A DNA stretch of 64,000 bases from Tahibacter aquaticus (GTDB lineage: Bacteria > Pseudomonadota > Gammaproteobacteria > Xanthomonadales > Rhodanobacteraceae), in contig NZ_SNZH01000002.1 in assembly GCF_004363655.1 (NCBI RefSeq), positions 124,001 to 188,000 of the forward strand, given 5' to 3'. Of this stretch, positions 9,576-18,984 are shown in pieces. The notes under the pieces are model-generated. The model saw nothing but the letters and a program-made list of their open reading frames with translations. It made no database searches and was not told the DNA's origin. How positions within the stretch are numbered: the stretch's first letter is position 1; every line of letters starts with the position of its first letter. Both the position numbers and the translations under genes were made by a program.

Positions 9576-9591
9576 GGGGAGAACCGGTTGA

Positions 9592-10221
9592 TCAAGCCTT
9601 GCGTATAACAATGAGATGGCGTTCGCCGACGGTGCGGGGCACGGCCAGCGCCAGCGTCTGTTCGATGCGGAAACCCGCCGGCAATGCGGCGATTTCCTCG
9701 TCTTGCAGCTTGCCTTTCATCGCCAGCCAGCTGCCGCCGTCGGCCAGCAGACCACCGGCCCAGTTCAACATGTCCGCCAGCGTGGCGAAAGCGCGGGCGG
9801 TGATGCAATCGAATTGTCCCGGCACATCCTGCACGCGGCCTTCGAACACCCGCACATTCGCCAGCTTCAGCGAACGCACGGCTTCGCGCAGGAAGCGTGC
9901 TTTCTTGCCGTTGGAATCGACCAGGGTGAACTGGCGTTCCGGCTGCAACAGCGCCAGCGGAATGCCGGGCAGACCGGCGCCGGTACCCAGGTCCGCCAGA
10001 CTGGCGCCGCTGACATGGGCGGCAATGGCGAGCGAATCGAGCAGATGCCGCGCCACCATTTCGCCAGGGTCGCGCACTGCCGTCAGGTTGTAGGCCGAGT
10101 TCCAGCGTGCCAGCAGCTCGACATAGTCGATCAGTCGGCCACGCACGCTGTCGGGCAGGTCCAGCCCCAGGGCTGCCAGGCCCTCGTCAAGGCGATGCAG
10201 TAGCCGATCCCGTTCCGCCAT
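9592..10221 (-). CDS. rsmG: 16S rRNA (guanine527-N7)-methyltransferase RsmG
   Basis: RsmG (GidB) adds the N7-methyl group to G527 of 16S rRNA using SAM. The 209-residue form shown contains the family block WNSAYNLTAVRDP, the SAM motif LADLGTGAGLPGIPLAL, and the acidic-end strand FTLVDSNGKKARFL. The exact start is unsure: ATG codons at 10221 and 10236 and a GTG at 10266 are in frame, none with a strong ribosome binding site. I chose 10221 because it gives the length closest to E. coli RsmG. It heads the segregation operon, just after the terminator at 10293-10318. Confidence 0.93.
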   Translation of the reverse strand: MAERDRLLHRLDEGLAALGLDLPDSVRGRLIDYVELLARWNSAYNLTAVRDPGEMVARHLLDSLAIAAHVSGASLADLGTGAGLPGIPLALLQPERQFTLVDSNGKKARFLREAVRSLKLANVRVFEGRVQDVPGQFDCITARAFATLADMLNWAGGLLADGGSWLAMKGKLQDEEIAALPAGFRIEQTLALAVPRTVGERHLIVIRKA

Positions 10222-10292
10222 CGCCGGGCCGTCCATGTCGAAAAGGCCGGCAAGTATCCGGGCCACGCTGAGTAAAATCCAGTCAAGACATG

Positions 10293-10318
10293 AAAAGACC
10301 CGCCGGGGCGGGTCTTTT
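10293..10318. terminator. bidirectional intrinsic terminator
   Basis: A perfect 12-bp inverted repeat (AAAAGACCCGCC / GGCGGGTCTTTT) with a very short loop reads as a GC-rich stem flanked by A and T runs on both sides. It ends transcription of the small SPFH gene (minus strand) and separates it from rsmG. Because the arms are symmetric it could work in either direction. Confidence 0.85.
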
Positions 10319-10347
10319 CGCTTGCCCTGTCAGGCTGGGGAGGAGAT

Positions 10348-10818
10348 TCAGGCGAGACTGACCTGAACCCGGGTGACGACGATGCCCAGCTCGCGCAGGC
10401 TTTCGTTGAGGACGCTCTTGAGGCGGCTATTGCGCTGGTCGCCCACTTCTTCGGCAGGATTGTCGATGGCGCGGGTGGCGTTCAGAGCGCGGGCGCGGAT
10501 CAGTTCGTCGGCCCGGTCGATCAGCGCATCGGCGCGGGCAGCATCGATTACTTGCCAGAAGATCTTGCCGCTGAGGCGGGCACTGCCGGTGGCGAGCGGA
10601 AACAGTTCGTCCAGCGGCAACACGTGGCCCGTAAGTGAAATGCGATGGACTACGCGTTCGAGCAGCGGCCAGACCCAATGCGTACCGGACTGAAGCGTGC
10701 GCGCCTGCCCGTTGAACCGGCGCAAGGTGTAGACCGTGCCTTCAGGAATGCGCTTGACCGACAGAAAAGCAAATACGACGGTTGCGCAAAGAATCAGTAG
10801 TAGTATGTTTTGTGACAT
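10348..10818 (-). CDS. small SPFH/band-7-like membrane protein
   Basis: This is a 156-residue protein with an N-terminal membrane anchor (MSQNILLLILCATVVFAFLSV) followed by a short band-7 (SPFH) type domain: RIPEGTVYTLRRFNG, then SGTHWVWPLLERV, then a helical segment with ADALIDRADELIRARAL. It lacks the long coiled coil of full stomatins. I chose the ATG at 10818 because it follows AAGAGG with normal spacing, rather than the GTG three codons earlier. The ribosome binding site lies in a hairpin (next entry). Role unknown; full-length relatives organise membrane patches or protease partners. Confidence 0.82.
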   Translation of the reverse strand: MSQNILLLILCATVVFAFLSVKRIPEGTVYTLRRFNGQARTLQSGTHWVWPLLERVVHRISLTGHVLPLDELFPLATGSARLSGKIFWQVIDAARADALIDRADELIRARALNATRAIDNPAEEVGDQRNSRLKSVLNESLRELGIVVTRVQVSLA

Positions 10819-10843
10819 AAAAAACACCTCTTTTTCAAGAGGT
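10819..10843 (-). promoter_or_regulatory. GNRA hairpin that covers the ribosome binding site
   Basis: On the minus strand the leader reads ACCTCTT-GAAA-AAGAGGT, a 7-bp perfect stem with a GAAA tetraloop at 10843-10826, then G and six T residues, then the ATG at 10818. The 3' arm of the stem is the Shine-Dalgarno sequence AAGAGG. Folding would hide the ribosome binding site, and the U run after the stem also makes it look like a weak intrinsic terminator. It may control translation by temperature or a ligand, or act as an attenuator. Confidence 0.5.
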
Positions 10844-11165
10844 TAAGAGATATTCCTAAGTCCCCGACCAGATACGTCATCCAGTCTGATGATAAATTGC
10901 GACTTAATTATTCCTTAACGCGATAAAACTGTCGCTGAACAGGATCGCGGAAGTCACGGACCTGGATCACAGTTTGTAGATCAGCCACTGTCGTGCCTGC
11001 GGCATGACCCAGGTATGACGCAGCCAGTGGCCAATGCCCCCCAACGCCAAGGCAGCGTCGACGACGCAATCTGCCTGCAAAAGCGAACTCCGGGCCTAGG
11101 CGGAAGGGGTCACCAGGCAGCGCTCCGGCGGCGGCCAGACGCAAAAACGTGCGGCTGCGTCGCCG
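10844..11165. other. gene-free spacer with an AT-rich leader region
   Basis: About 320 bp between two minus-strand genes. The stretch 10844-10925 is clearly richer in A and T than its surroundings and probably holds the promoter of the small SPFH gene, though I cannot point to a clean -35/-10 pair. The remainder (10926-11165) is GC-rich; short open frames there have no ribosome binding site and protein-unlike composition. No terminator for the upstream c-di-GMP gene is obvious. Confidence 0.4.
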
Positions 11166-13754
11166 TCAGCCGTGGGGAAACAGTGCCGCAAAATCGACGC
11201 TGCGCAACGAGCGAGGCTCGCCCAGGTAATTGCCCTGGGCATAGTCGGCGCCGGAAACACGCAGCGCTTCCAGCGTGGTGAAACTGTCGACGTGTTCGCC
11301 GATCACGCGCAGCTTGAGCGACTGCGCCAACTGGGTGATGGAACCGACCATTTTCCGGTCCAGCTCGCTACCGGGCATGCCCTGCACGAAGCTGCCTTCG
11401 ACCTTGACGAAATCCACCGGCAGATGGCGCAGGTGGGTGAAGCTGGAAAAACCGGTGCCGAAATCGTCGAGGGCGAAGCGGCAGCCGAGTTTCTTCAGCG
11501 CGGAAATGAACTTGCGCGCGCTGTGCAGGCTGGTCAGCTCGGAGGTTTCGGTGATCTCGAAGACCAGCATGCGCGCCGACACGCCGGACGTACGGATGGC
11601 CGCTTCGATCAGCTTGAGCGAGTCCGGATCGGCCAGGGTCATGTTGGACAGGTTGACGTGGAACGCGATAGGCGCCTTCACGCCGCGCACGCCGGCCAGA
11701 TAGCGCAGCAGGCGGTTGAGCACCCACAGGTCGAGCTTGGGCATCATGCCGACGCGCTCGGCCAGTGGCACGAAGACGCCAGGCGAGATCAGCTGGCCGT
11801 CCTTGCCGACCATGCGGATCAGGATTTCGAACAGGTATTCCTGGCCGGCTGTGCCCGAGCCGTTGACGCGCCAGCCCTGGCGCTGCACCACGGCCGACTC
11901 CTTGGTCGGCAGTGCGGCAATCGGCACGATGGGCTGCACCAGCAGCACGATGCGTTCCTGCTCCATGGCCTGGCGCAGGCGCTCGGTCCAGCCGGCTTCG
12001 ATTTCCCGTGCGATGCGCGCGTCGTGTTCGCCGACGTAGATTTCGGTCTGGTCGCGGCCGCGCTGCTTGGCTGTGCGGCAGGCCAGGCGCGAATGTTCGA
12101 CCACGTATTCGGCCGACGGCGTCTCGCGGCTGATCACGGCCACGCCGATCGAGGCGGTGATCGGCCGGCTCACGCCACCGGATTCGTATTTGCACTGGTG
12201 CAGCAGTTCGCGATAGCTGTCGGCCAGCGGGAACAGGTTTTCCAGCTGCACGCCCGATAGCATCAGGGCCAGCCGGTCGCCTTCGATACGCGCCAGCACG
12301 TCGTGCTCGCGCAAGCGCCGGCCCAGCGCCGTGGCAATTTCCACCAGCAGTCGCTCGCTCGCCGGCAGGCCGGCGGCATCGACGATGGCACTGAAGCGGT
12401 CCAGGTCGATATAGAGAATGGAGGAATAACCGCCCGCCTCGCGCCGGCGCAGCAGTTCCTGCGACACCTGGTGGGTGAAATGGCGCGCGTTGACCAGGCC
12501 GGTGAGTTTGTCGTGGGTCATTTCCCAGCGCAGGCTGTCGGCGCTCTTGCGCTCGGAAATGTCGCGGAATACTACTACCGAACCCTGGCGCCGGTTCTGG
12601 ATCGCCAGCGGCAGCAGCGAGCATTCGACTGTCATGCCGGACTTGTCGCGGCGCCAGAAAACCGTCTCGTGGCCTTTCAGCGGACTGCCGGCGGTATAGG
12701 CCTGGCCCAGGCTCGACTCGGCGCTTTCGCCGTGGCCGTTGTCCTCGGCACCGGCATGGATCAGCCCCTGGGCGGACTTGCCGATCAGCGCTTCCTCTTC
12801 GCTATAGCCGAGCAGGCGCAGGCCAGTGGGATTGATGAAAGTAATGACGCCCTGCTGGTCGACGCCGTAGACGCCGTCGCCGACCGAACCGAGGATGCCG
12901 TCCAGGCGCAGCCGCTCGGATTCGACCGACTTCTGCATCTGGATCTGCCGCGACAGCGTCTTGACCCGGGCCAGGAACAGCTCCTTGGCCTCGTTCTTGA
13001 ACATGCATTCGACAGCACCGGCATCCAGGCTCTTGACGATGATGTCTTCGCGATAGGTGCCGGTGATGATGGCCAGGGTTGGCGCACCGGGAAGCCCGGC
13101 CAGGCGCCGGCATAGCTCGTCGCCGTTACCGTCGGGCAGGAAGTAGTCGACGATGGCCAGATCGTAGTTTTCGCGCGAGGCCTTCTCTTCGGCCTCGTTC
13201 AGCGTGCCGGCGGTCGCCACCGAATAGCCCTGGCGTTCCAGCAGCTGCTGGTAGGCCAAACGTACACTTTGCGAATCGTCGACAAAAAGTATCCGTATAC
13301 CCTGCGACGGCACGGCAGCCGCCTCGGCCTGCACGGCCAGTTGCTCGGCGCGGGGCTCCAGCTGGGTCAGCGCGCCCGGGATGCGGCTGAACTGGGTCCA
13401 CAGCACGATGGCGGCCTTGCCGCGGCGGCGTACCCAGCCGTCGAGATCGGCGCTTTGCTCGTGCACCATCAGCAGCACCGGCAGCGTGCGCTGGGCGTCG
13501 CTGGCGAGGAAATCGAGCAGGGCCAGGCAATCGCGCGTCGGCCGCGCGGGAACGCCGACGATCAGCATGCCGTAGGGCTGGGCCAGCTCGAGCGAATGCT
13601 TCAGGTGATCGATGGTGTCCAGGTACGTCGCCAGCTCGCTGCGCGCCGCAAGGCTTGCAGCCGCCAGGGTACGCTTGAGCAAATGGCTCAGCGTCGTAGA
13701 GCGTTCGACGACCAGAATCCCGGACAAGATGTTGTTTCCTGCTGAACCGCGCAT
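11166..13754 (-). CDS. receiver-PAS-GGDEF-EAL signalling protein with degenerate GGDEF
   Basis: This is an 862-residue c-di-GMP signalling protein. Residues 1-150 look like a worn receiver-type domain. A second receiver (about 153-270) begins IRILFVDDSQSVR and has the phospho-acceptor Asp in LAIVDYFLPDGNG. A PAS domain (about 285-405) follows, then a GGDEF domain whose signature is EGDRL instead of GGDEF, so diguanylate cyclase activity is unlikely. The EAL domain (about 590-860) has EIL for EAL but keeps the metal and catalytic positions: Asn in HVNLSN, Glu in FEITETS, DDFGTG, Lys in VKVEGSF and Glu in GEHVDS. It may thus be a phosphodiesterase switched by phosphorylation. Confidence 0.9.
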   Translation of the reverse strand: MRGSAGNNILSGILVVERSTTLSHLLKRTLAAASLAARSELATYLDTIDHLKHSLELAQPYGMLIVGVPARPTRDCLALLDFLASDAQRTLPVLLMVHEQSADLDGWVRRRGKAAIVLWTQFSRIPGALTQLEPRAEQLAVQAEAAAVPSQGIRILFVDDSQSVRLAYQQLLERQGYSVATAGTLNEAEEKASRENYDLAIVDYFLPDGNGDELCRRLAGLPGAPTLAIITGTYREDIIVKSLDAGAVECMFKNEAKELFLARVKTLSRQIQMQKSVESERLRLDGILGSVGDGVYGVDQQGVITFINPTGLRLLGYSEEEALIGKSAQGLIHAGAEDNGHGESAESSLGQAYTAGSPLKGHETVFWRRDKSGMTVECSLLPLAIQNRRQGSVVVFRDISERKSADSLRWEMTHDKLTGLVNARHFTHQVSQELLRRREAGGYSSILYIDLDRFSAIVDAAGLPASERLLVEIATALGRRLREHDVLARIEGDRLALMLSGVQLENLFPLADSYRELLHQCKYESGGVSRPITASIGVAVISRETPSAEYVVEHSRLACRTAKQRGRDQTEIYVGEHDARIAREIEAGWTERLRQAMEQERIVLLVQPIVPIAALPTKESAVVQRQGWRVNGSGTAGQEYLFEILIRMVGKDGQLISPGVFVPLAERVGMMPKLDLWVLNRLLRYLAGVRGVKAPIAFHVNLSNMTLADPDSLKLIEAAIRTSGVSARMLVFEITETSELTSLHSARKFISALKKLGCRFALDDFGTGFSSFTHLRHLPVDFVKVEGSFVQGMPGSELDRKMVGSITQLAQSLKLRVIGEHVDSFTTLEALRVSGADYAQGNYLGEPRSLRSVDFAALFPHG

Positions 13755-13859
13755 GCAGCGCAGGCCTCATGCCCGCACTGCACCCCCGCAGCGGTCCGCC
13801 CAATATGCCCAGCTAAAGCCGGTCATTTCAAGTATTTCTGCCGCCTTACAGCGGGATGA

Positions 13860-14936
<1,077 letters not shown>

Positions 14937-14978
14937 GGGCCGCCGCACCCCGCATACGCCGCCGCTGAGCCCCGGCGC

Positions 14979-15677
14979 TCAGCGCAACAGCGGCAGGCGC
15001 CGGCGCAGGACGATCTCGCGCGGGGAAATCGCGCATTGCCAAGCCAGGATTTCCACGCCGGCCGCGCCGGCCTGGGCCAGGCCGCGGGCGTAAGCCGGGT
15101 CGATTTCGCTGGCCGCGCGCACGGCCAGCACGTCGTCGCGCTGCACGCAGAACAGCAGCACCGCCCGCGCACCGGCGGCAGCGACAGCCTGCAGTTCGCG
15201 CAGGTGGCGCAGACCGCGCGCACTGACCGCGTCGGGAAAGATGCCCAGGCCGAACTCGTCGGCCGCGGTTACCGATTTCACTTCCACATAGCAGTCGGGC
15301 CGCCCGGGCGAACGCAGCAGCAGGTCGATGCGGCTGCCTTCGCGGCCGTACGACACTTCGCGCAGAACCTGGTCGTAGCCAGCCAGGGCAGGTATGCGAC
15401 CTGCAGCAATCGCCTCCAGCGCCAGCGCATTGGCCCTGGCCGGATGCACGCCGACCAGGGTCTGGCCCAGTTCGGCCAGTTCCCAGGTCCAGCCGCAGCG
15501 CCCGCCGGGTTCGCGCCGGCTGGCCCAGACCGGCAGGCCCGGCGCCGAATAGCCCAGCATGCGGCCGGTGTTGGGGCAGTGGGCAAGGATGTCGCGGCCG
15601 TCGTCCAGGCGGATCTCGGCCAGGAAGCGCTGGCGCCGTGCCAGCAGCACGCCACGGTGCAGGTCGGGGAATCGCAT
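14979..15677 (-). CDS. sfsA: SfsA family DNA/RNA nuclease
   Basis: This is a 232-residue SfsA protein (named for sugar fermentation stimulation). It has an N-terminal OB-like part with HCPNTGRMLG and a C-terminal restriction-nuclease-like fold with the catalytic pattern CYVEVKSVT and FPDAVSARGLRHLREL. Homologues bind nucleic acid and are now viewed as nucleases; the cell role remains unclear. It converges with hemB (42 bp between stops) and is divergent from the RlmI-type methyltransferase. Confidence 0.93.
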   Translation of the reverse strand: MRFPDLHRGVLLARRQRFLAEIRLDDGRDILAHCPNTGRMLGYSAPGLPVWASRREPGGRCGWTWELAELGQTLVGVHPARANALALEAIAAGRIPALAGYDQVLREVSYGREGSRIDLLLRSPGRPDCYVEVKSVTAADEFGLGIFPDAVSARGLRHLRELQAVAAAGARAVLLFCVQRDDVLAVRAASEIDPAYARGLAQAGAAGVEILAWQCAISPREIVLRRRLPLLR

Positions 15678-15732
15678 GACGGGATTCTGCGGCCACCGCG
15701 GGCGCTTGCAAGACGGCTGGTATCATGCGCCG

Positions 15733-16914
15733 ATGAACTCTCCCGCCACGCCCAATCCCGAAGTCCAGCTCAAGATCGAGCGCCGTTCCAACCATCCCTG
15801 GATCTTCCAGAAGATGGTGGAAAAACCGGCCGAACGGCCCAAGCCCGGCAGCATCGTCGATATTTACGACCGCGACGGCAGCTTCGCCGGCCGCGGTTTC
15901 TACAACGGCCATTCGCGCATCGCCCTGCGTGTGCTCACGCAGGATCCGGACGAAGCCGTCGACGCTGCCTTCTTCGAGCGCAAGATCGCCCATGCAGTGA
16001 TGCTGCGCCGCGAAGTGCTCAAGCTCGATGCTGTCACCGATGCCTACCGCGTCGTCCATTCCGAAGGCGACGGCCTGTCCGGCCTGGTGGTCGACCGCTT
16101 CGCCGACACCGTGGTGATCGAATTCTTCTCTGCCGGCATGTTCCGCCAGCGCGACCTGATCCGGCGCTGTCTGCTCGAACATTTTCCCGACAGCCAGATC
16201 TACGCCTTCGCCGAAGACCACGTGCAGAAGCAGGAAAGCTTCGACTGCTCCACGCCGCCGACGCCGAAACCGACGGTCATCGTCGAACACGGCGTGAAGT
16301 TCCACGCCGCGCCGGGCAGCAAGCACAAGACCGGCTTCTTCGCCGACCAGCGCGACAACCGCCTCGCCCTGGCCGCCTACTGCCAGGACAAGCGCGTACT
16401 CGACCTGTGCTGCAACTCCGGCGGCTTCGCCATCTACGCCAAGACCCTGGGCGGCGCGGCGGAAGTGGTCGGTGTGGACCTGGACGAGGAAATCCTCGAA
16501 GTGGCCGAATCGAATGCACGCCTGAACAAGGTCAAGGTGCGCTTCGTCCAGGCCGACATCTTCCACTGGCTGCGTGACGTGGCCAGCGGCCGGGCCGACA
16601 AGTTCGATGTGGTCGTGCTCGACCCGGCCAAGATGACGCGCGACCGGGAGCAGGTAATCCCGGCGCTGAAGAAATACCTGGACATGAACAAGCTGGCCAT
16701 GGGCGCGGTCAGGCCCGGCGGCATCCTGGTCACCTGTTCCTGCACTGGCCTGGTCAGCGAAGAGCAGTTCCTCGACATGCTGCGGCGTGCCGCGTTCTAT
16801 GCCAACCGCACGGTGCAGGTGCTCAAGGTCAGCGGCGCCGGACCGGACCATCCCTGGCAGGCGCACGTGCCGGAGTCGCGTTATCTGAAGGCGGTGTTCT
16901 GCCGCGTCGACTGA
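15733..16914 (+). CDS. rlmI: RlmI-type 23S rRNA m5C methyltransferase
   Basis: This is a 393-residue SAM methyltransferase of the RlmI/YccW group, which methylates C1962 of 23S rRNA in E. coli. An N-terminal PUA-like RNA-binding part (residues 1-70, with RRSNHPWIFQKMV) and an EEHAD-type middle domain precede the Rossmann domain with VLDLCCNSGGFAIYAK, VGVDLDEEILE, and the catalytic loop LDPAKMT. A Cys pair lies in LVTCSCTG. I chose the ATG at 15733; an upstream in-frame extension overlaps sfsA and is not protein-like. The specific substrate is inferred from family. Confidence 0.88.
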   Translation: MNSPATPNPEVQLKIERRSNHPWIFQKMVEKPAERPKPGSIVDIYDRDGSFAGRGFYNGHSRIALRVLTQDPDEAVDAAFFERKIAHAVMLRREVLKLDAVTDAYRVVHSEGDGLSGLVVDRFADTVVIEFFSAGMFRQRDLIRRCLLEHFPDSQIYAFAEDHVQKQESFDCSTPPTPKPTVIVEHGVKFHAAPGSKHKTGFFADQRDNRLALAAYCQDKRVLDLCCNSGGFAIYAKTLGGAAEVVGVDLDEEILEVAESNARLNKVKVRFVQADIFHWLRDVASGRADKFDVVVLDPAKMTRDREQVIPALKKYLDMNKLAMGAVRPGGILVTCSCTGLVSEEQFLDMLRRAAFYANRTVQVLKVSGAGPDHPWQAHVPESRYLKAVFCRVD

Positions 16915-17012
16915 ATTCCGCCGCGCCCGGCGAAATTTTTTTCGGGGCGCGTGAGCCGCTGCCTATCCGGAATCCGAGTTTTATTCATCGAGGCGAGATC
17001 GCCTTGTCAAGG

Positions 17013-17053
17013 CGCCACCGTCGGGCACCCCCTGAGCCCGGCGGTGGCGTTTT
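17013..17053 (+). terminator. intrinsic terminator of the RlmI-type gene
   Basis: A two-part stem (CGCCACCG-T-CGGGC ... GCCCG-G-CGGTGGCG) with a 9-base loop is followed by TTTT and then a T/G-rich tract. It lies 98 bp after the methyltransferase stop on the same strand. Confidence 0.65.
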
Positions 17054-17087
17054 GGTTTCTGGCTTTTTGCCGCCGGAACCCGGCCAC

Positions 17088-17121
17088 GTAGGTTGGCGAT
17101 GAGCCACAGGCGAACCCCAAC
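17088..17121 (+). repeat. dispersed intergenic repeat, copy 1
   Basis: The element begins GTAGGTTGGCGATGAGC and ends GCGAACCCCAAC, with partly complementary ends. Its core (GATGAGC-n-AGGCGAA) matches the other copies at 17229-17264 and 27361-27581. It resembles the small palindromic repeats scattered between genes in many proteobacteria. Confidence 0.5.
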
Positions 17122-17228
17122 AGCGCGGTCTTCCCGCAGACCGTCCTCCCTAGCTTGGCCATCGCCGCGGCAACACTGCCTTCGATCCGGCCCATCCTTC
17201 GCTTGCACGCCAATGTCCGCGACGCCCC

Positions 17229-17264
17229 GGCGGCGCAATTCGCTGTGCTCATCGCGCCCTACGC
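17229..17264 (-). repeat. dispersed intergenic repeat, copy 2, inverted
   Basis: Read on the minus strand it begins GCGTAGGGCGCGATGAGC and continues ACAGCGAATTGCGCCGCC. This is close to the copy at 27546-27581, with a shared block ...GAGC..AGCGAATTGCGCC. It is inverted relative to the copy at 17088, so the two could pair in RNA. Confidence 0.5.
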
Positions 17265-17292
17265 AATCGGCCCTGCGATATCGGACCGGCGG

Positions 17293-17982
17293 CTAGCTTC
17301 GTTCGGCACCGACCGATTTCAGGTAACCGGCCAGGCTGCAATCGGCCGTCTCGACGAAATGCAACGCCTGCACGTCGCAGGCCAGGATGCGGTCTAGCCG
17401 AAAACTGCGGAAGTCACGGCGCAGGCGGCACCAGGCGCCCAGGGTCCAGGCGCCACCCCAGAAGGCCAGGCATAGCGGCTGGATTTCACGCTGCGAGGGC
17501 TGGCCTTTTTCATCGGCGTAGGCCAACCCGAGCACGCGCCGCTGCACGATGGCACCATGAATGTCGTCGATATGCGCCTTGATCGCGGCGTGCTGGCCGA
17601 AGTCGGGAGCGAACACGCGCGAGCGTTCGCTGCGCTCACGTAACGCCGGCGGCAATACCGCGTTGATCTTCAGCAAGGCCGCGTCGGCGGCCCGGCTCAG
17701 GCGCTCGCCGGCAAACGCCTGCACGAAGCGCGAACCCACGACCAGGGCTTCGAGCTCGTCAGGCTGGAACATGAGCGGTGGAATGTCGCTGCCCTTGCGC
17801 AGCACATAGCCGATGCCGGCCTCGCCTTCGATCGGCACACCGGAACGCTGCAGGTCGGCCACGTCGCGGTAGACGGTGCGTTGCGACACGCCGAGCGTGT
17901 CGGCCAGGCCTCGCGCAGGCAAGGCGGTACGGCGGCCGCGCAAGGCATGGATGATCAGGAAAAGACGGTCTGCGCGGCGCAT
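17293..17982 (-). CDS. HTH/WYL-domain transcriptional regulator, YafY type
   Basis: This is a 229-residue regulator. The N-terminus (MRRADRLFLIIHALRG ... LADTLGVSQRTVYRDVADLQRSG) is a DeoR-like winged helix-turn-helix. The C-terminal part is a WYL-type ligand domain: ALVVGSRFVQ, then LGLAYADEKGQ, REIQPLCLAFWGGAWTLGAWC and FRSFRLDRI. Such proteins often control a nearby gene for a VOC or similar protein, which fits the VOC gene 360 bp upstream on the same strand. The ATG at 17982 gives the normal N-terminus of the family; a GTG nine codons earlier is possible. Confidence 0.9.
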   Translation of the reverse strand: MRRADRLFLIIHALRGRRTALPARGLADTLGVSQRTVYRDVADLQRSGVPIEGEAGIGYVLRKGSDIPPLMFQPDELEALVVGSRFVQAFAGERLSRAADAALLKINAVLPPALRERSERSRVFAPDFGQHAAIKAHIDDIHGAIVQRRVLGLAYADEKGQPSQREIQPLCLAFWGGAWTLGAWCRLRRDFRSFRLDRILACDVQALHFVETADCSLAGYLKSVGAERS

Positions 17983-18027
17983 CAGCCGAGCATGCCGTGC
18001 CACCCGCACTCGCGCCAGGCCGCTGCA

Positions 18028-18231
18028 TCAGCAGGCACGCGGAACAGCGGCGAGGAACGCCCTTTCGGCACGCGGGATTTCGCACTCCGAGCGCGCACCC
18101 GGCAATGCGGGCGTTTGCGCGCGGCCGCGCCGCGGTTCTGCCGCGTGTGCGAAAGACTGGCGTGGCTCCGCCGCGCCGTCGCGTTCGGCGTCGAGGATGC
18201 GAAACCACGGCGTGATGATCAGATTCAACAT
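18028..18231 (-). CDS. small protein of unknown function with a strong ribosome binding site
   Basis: A 67-residue frame starts at 18231 directly after AAGGAGATACGC, one of the best ribosome binding sites in this part of the window. The product begins MLNLIITPWFRILDAERDG and then becomes rich in Ala, Arg and Pro. The first dozen residues resemble the start of the neighbouring VOC protein (MLNPTVPAWFEI), so the frame may be the remnant of a duplicated VOC gene that lost its frame. It lies between the VOC gene and the WYL regulator, all on the minus strand. Whether a stable protein is made is unsure. Confidence 0.45.
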   Translation of the reverse strand: MLNLIITPWFRILDAERDGAAEPRQSFAHAAEPRRGRAQTPALPGARSECEIPRAERAFLAAVPRAC

Positions 18232-18344
18232 GCGTATCTCCTTGCGCAGATGCGGGCAGCGGCGGCTGTCGTAACGGCCGCCGTGCCGGGAACCGTGTGC
18301 TGCAAAGCGAGCGCAGCCTTGGGGAGCGGCTGCGCCAGGCTGAG

Positions 18345-18719
18345 TCAGACTGCCGACCAGAGGCCGACGCGGTTGCCCTCGCTGTCGCGGAACTGGGCGA
18401 AATAGCCCATGTCGCCGGGCAGCCCGGTGCGGGGCACCAAGGTATCGCCACCGTGGGCGACGACGCGGTCCAGCACCGGCGTCAGGTTGTCCACGCTGAG
18501 ATAGACGATGCTGCCTTGCACCGCCGGCAGGCATTCGCTGTGGCGGATCAGCGCGCCGCTGACATGGGGCTTGCCGCCGGAGGGAAATACGGCCAGCTCG
18601 GTCTCGCCCATGGGCTCGCGCCGCAGAGGCGTGCCGAGGATGCCTTCGTAGAACGTCTGGGCACGGTCCAGATCGAGGGTGGGAATTTCAAACCAGGCCG
18701 GAACGGTGGGATTCAACAT
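18345..18719 (-). CDS. VOC family (glyoxalase/dioxygenase-like) protein
   Basis: This is a 124-residue single VOC module with two beta-alpha-beta-beta-beta units: WFEIPTLDLDRAQTFYEGILG at the start and VVAHGGDTLVPRTGLPGDMGYFAQFRDSEGNRVGLWS at the end. Proteins of this type bind a metal and a small substrate; many are of unknown role. It probably forms a unit with the WYL regulator downstream. The Glu of the last FRDSEGN block sits at the usual metal position. Confidence 0.9.
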   Translation of the reverse strand: MLNPTVPAWFEIPTLDLDRAQTFYEGILGTPLRREPMGETELAVFPSGGKPHVSGALIRHSECLPAVQGSIVYLSVDNLTPVLDRVVAHGGDTLVPRTGLPGDMGYFAQFRDSEGNRVGLWSAV

Positions 18720-18868
18720 GGCGCTTCCAGGGAATGACGTGCCGATTGCACGCCGCCATGGTGCGCCGGGGCCACTGCCAGCATGGTGTCAGCAGGCTGC
18801 GCTCGCGGATACGCTTTTGGCACTGCCTCGCCGCCCTCTGTGACGGCTGCACGCCTGTTCGCTGGCCC

Positions 18869-18897
18869 AAAAAAAGAGGGCCGCCTTGCGGCGGCCC
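18869..18897 (-). terminator. intrinsic terminator after the 976-residue secreted protein gene
   Basis: On the minus strand an 8-bp stem GGGCCGCC/GGCGGCCC with a four-base loop is followed by CTC and seven T residues. It lies 88 bp past the stop at 18985, on the same strand. Confidence 0.85.
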
Positions 18898-18984
18898 AAG
18901 TCTCGGAACAGGTGGCTGGCAGCGGCTGCAGCGGAACGGTCGGTCCCGTTGCAGCCATTCCCGGCCGCTAGCCGAGCGCGCTGG

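Larger units (their letters stand above)
16915..17292. other. gene-free region with a terminator and two dispersed repeats
   Basis: About 380 bp between the convergent methyltransferase and WYL-regulator genes. It holds one strong hairpin with a T run (17013-17053) and two copies of a short intergenic repeat in opposite orientation (17088-17121 and 17229-17264). No protein-like frame with a ribosome binding site is present. Confidence 0.5.

Noticed and set aside
10908-11144. 78-codon frame on the minus strand
   Set aside because: No ribosome binding site and no protein-like pattern; it covers the leader region of the small SPFH gene.
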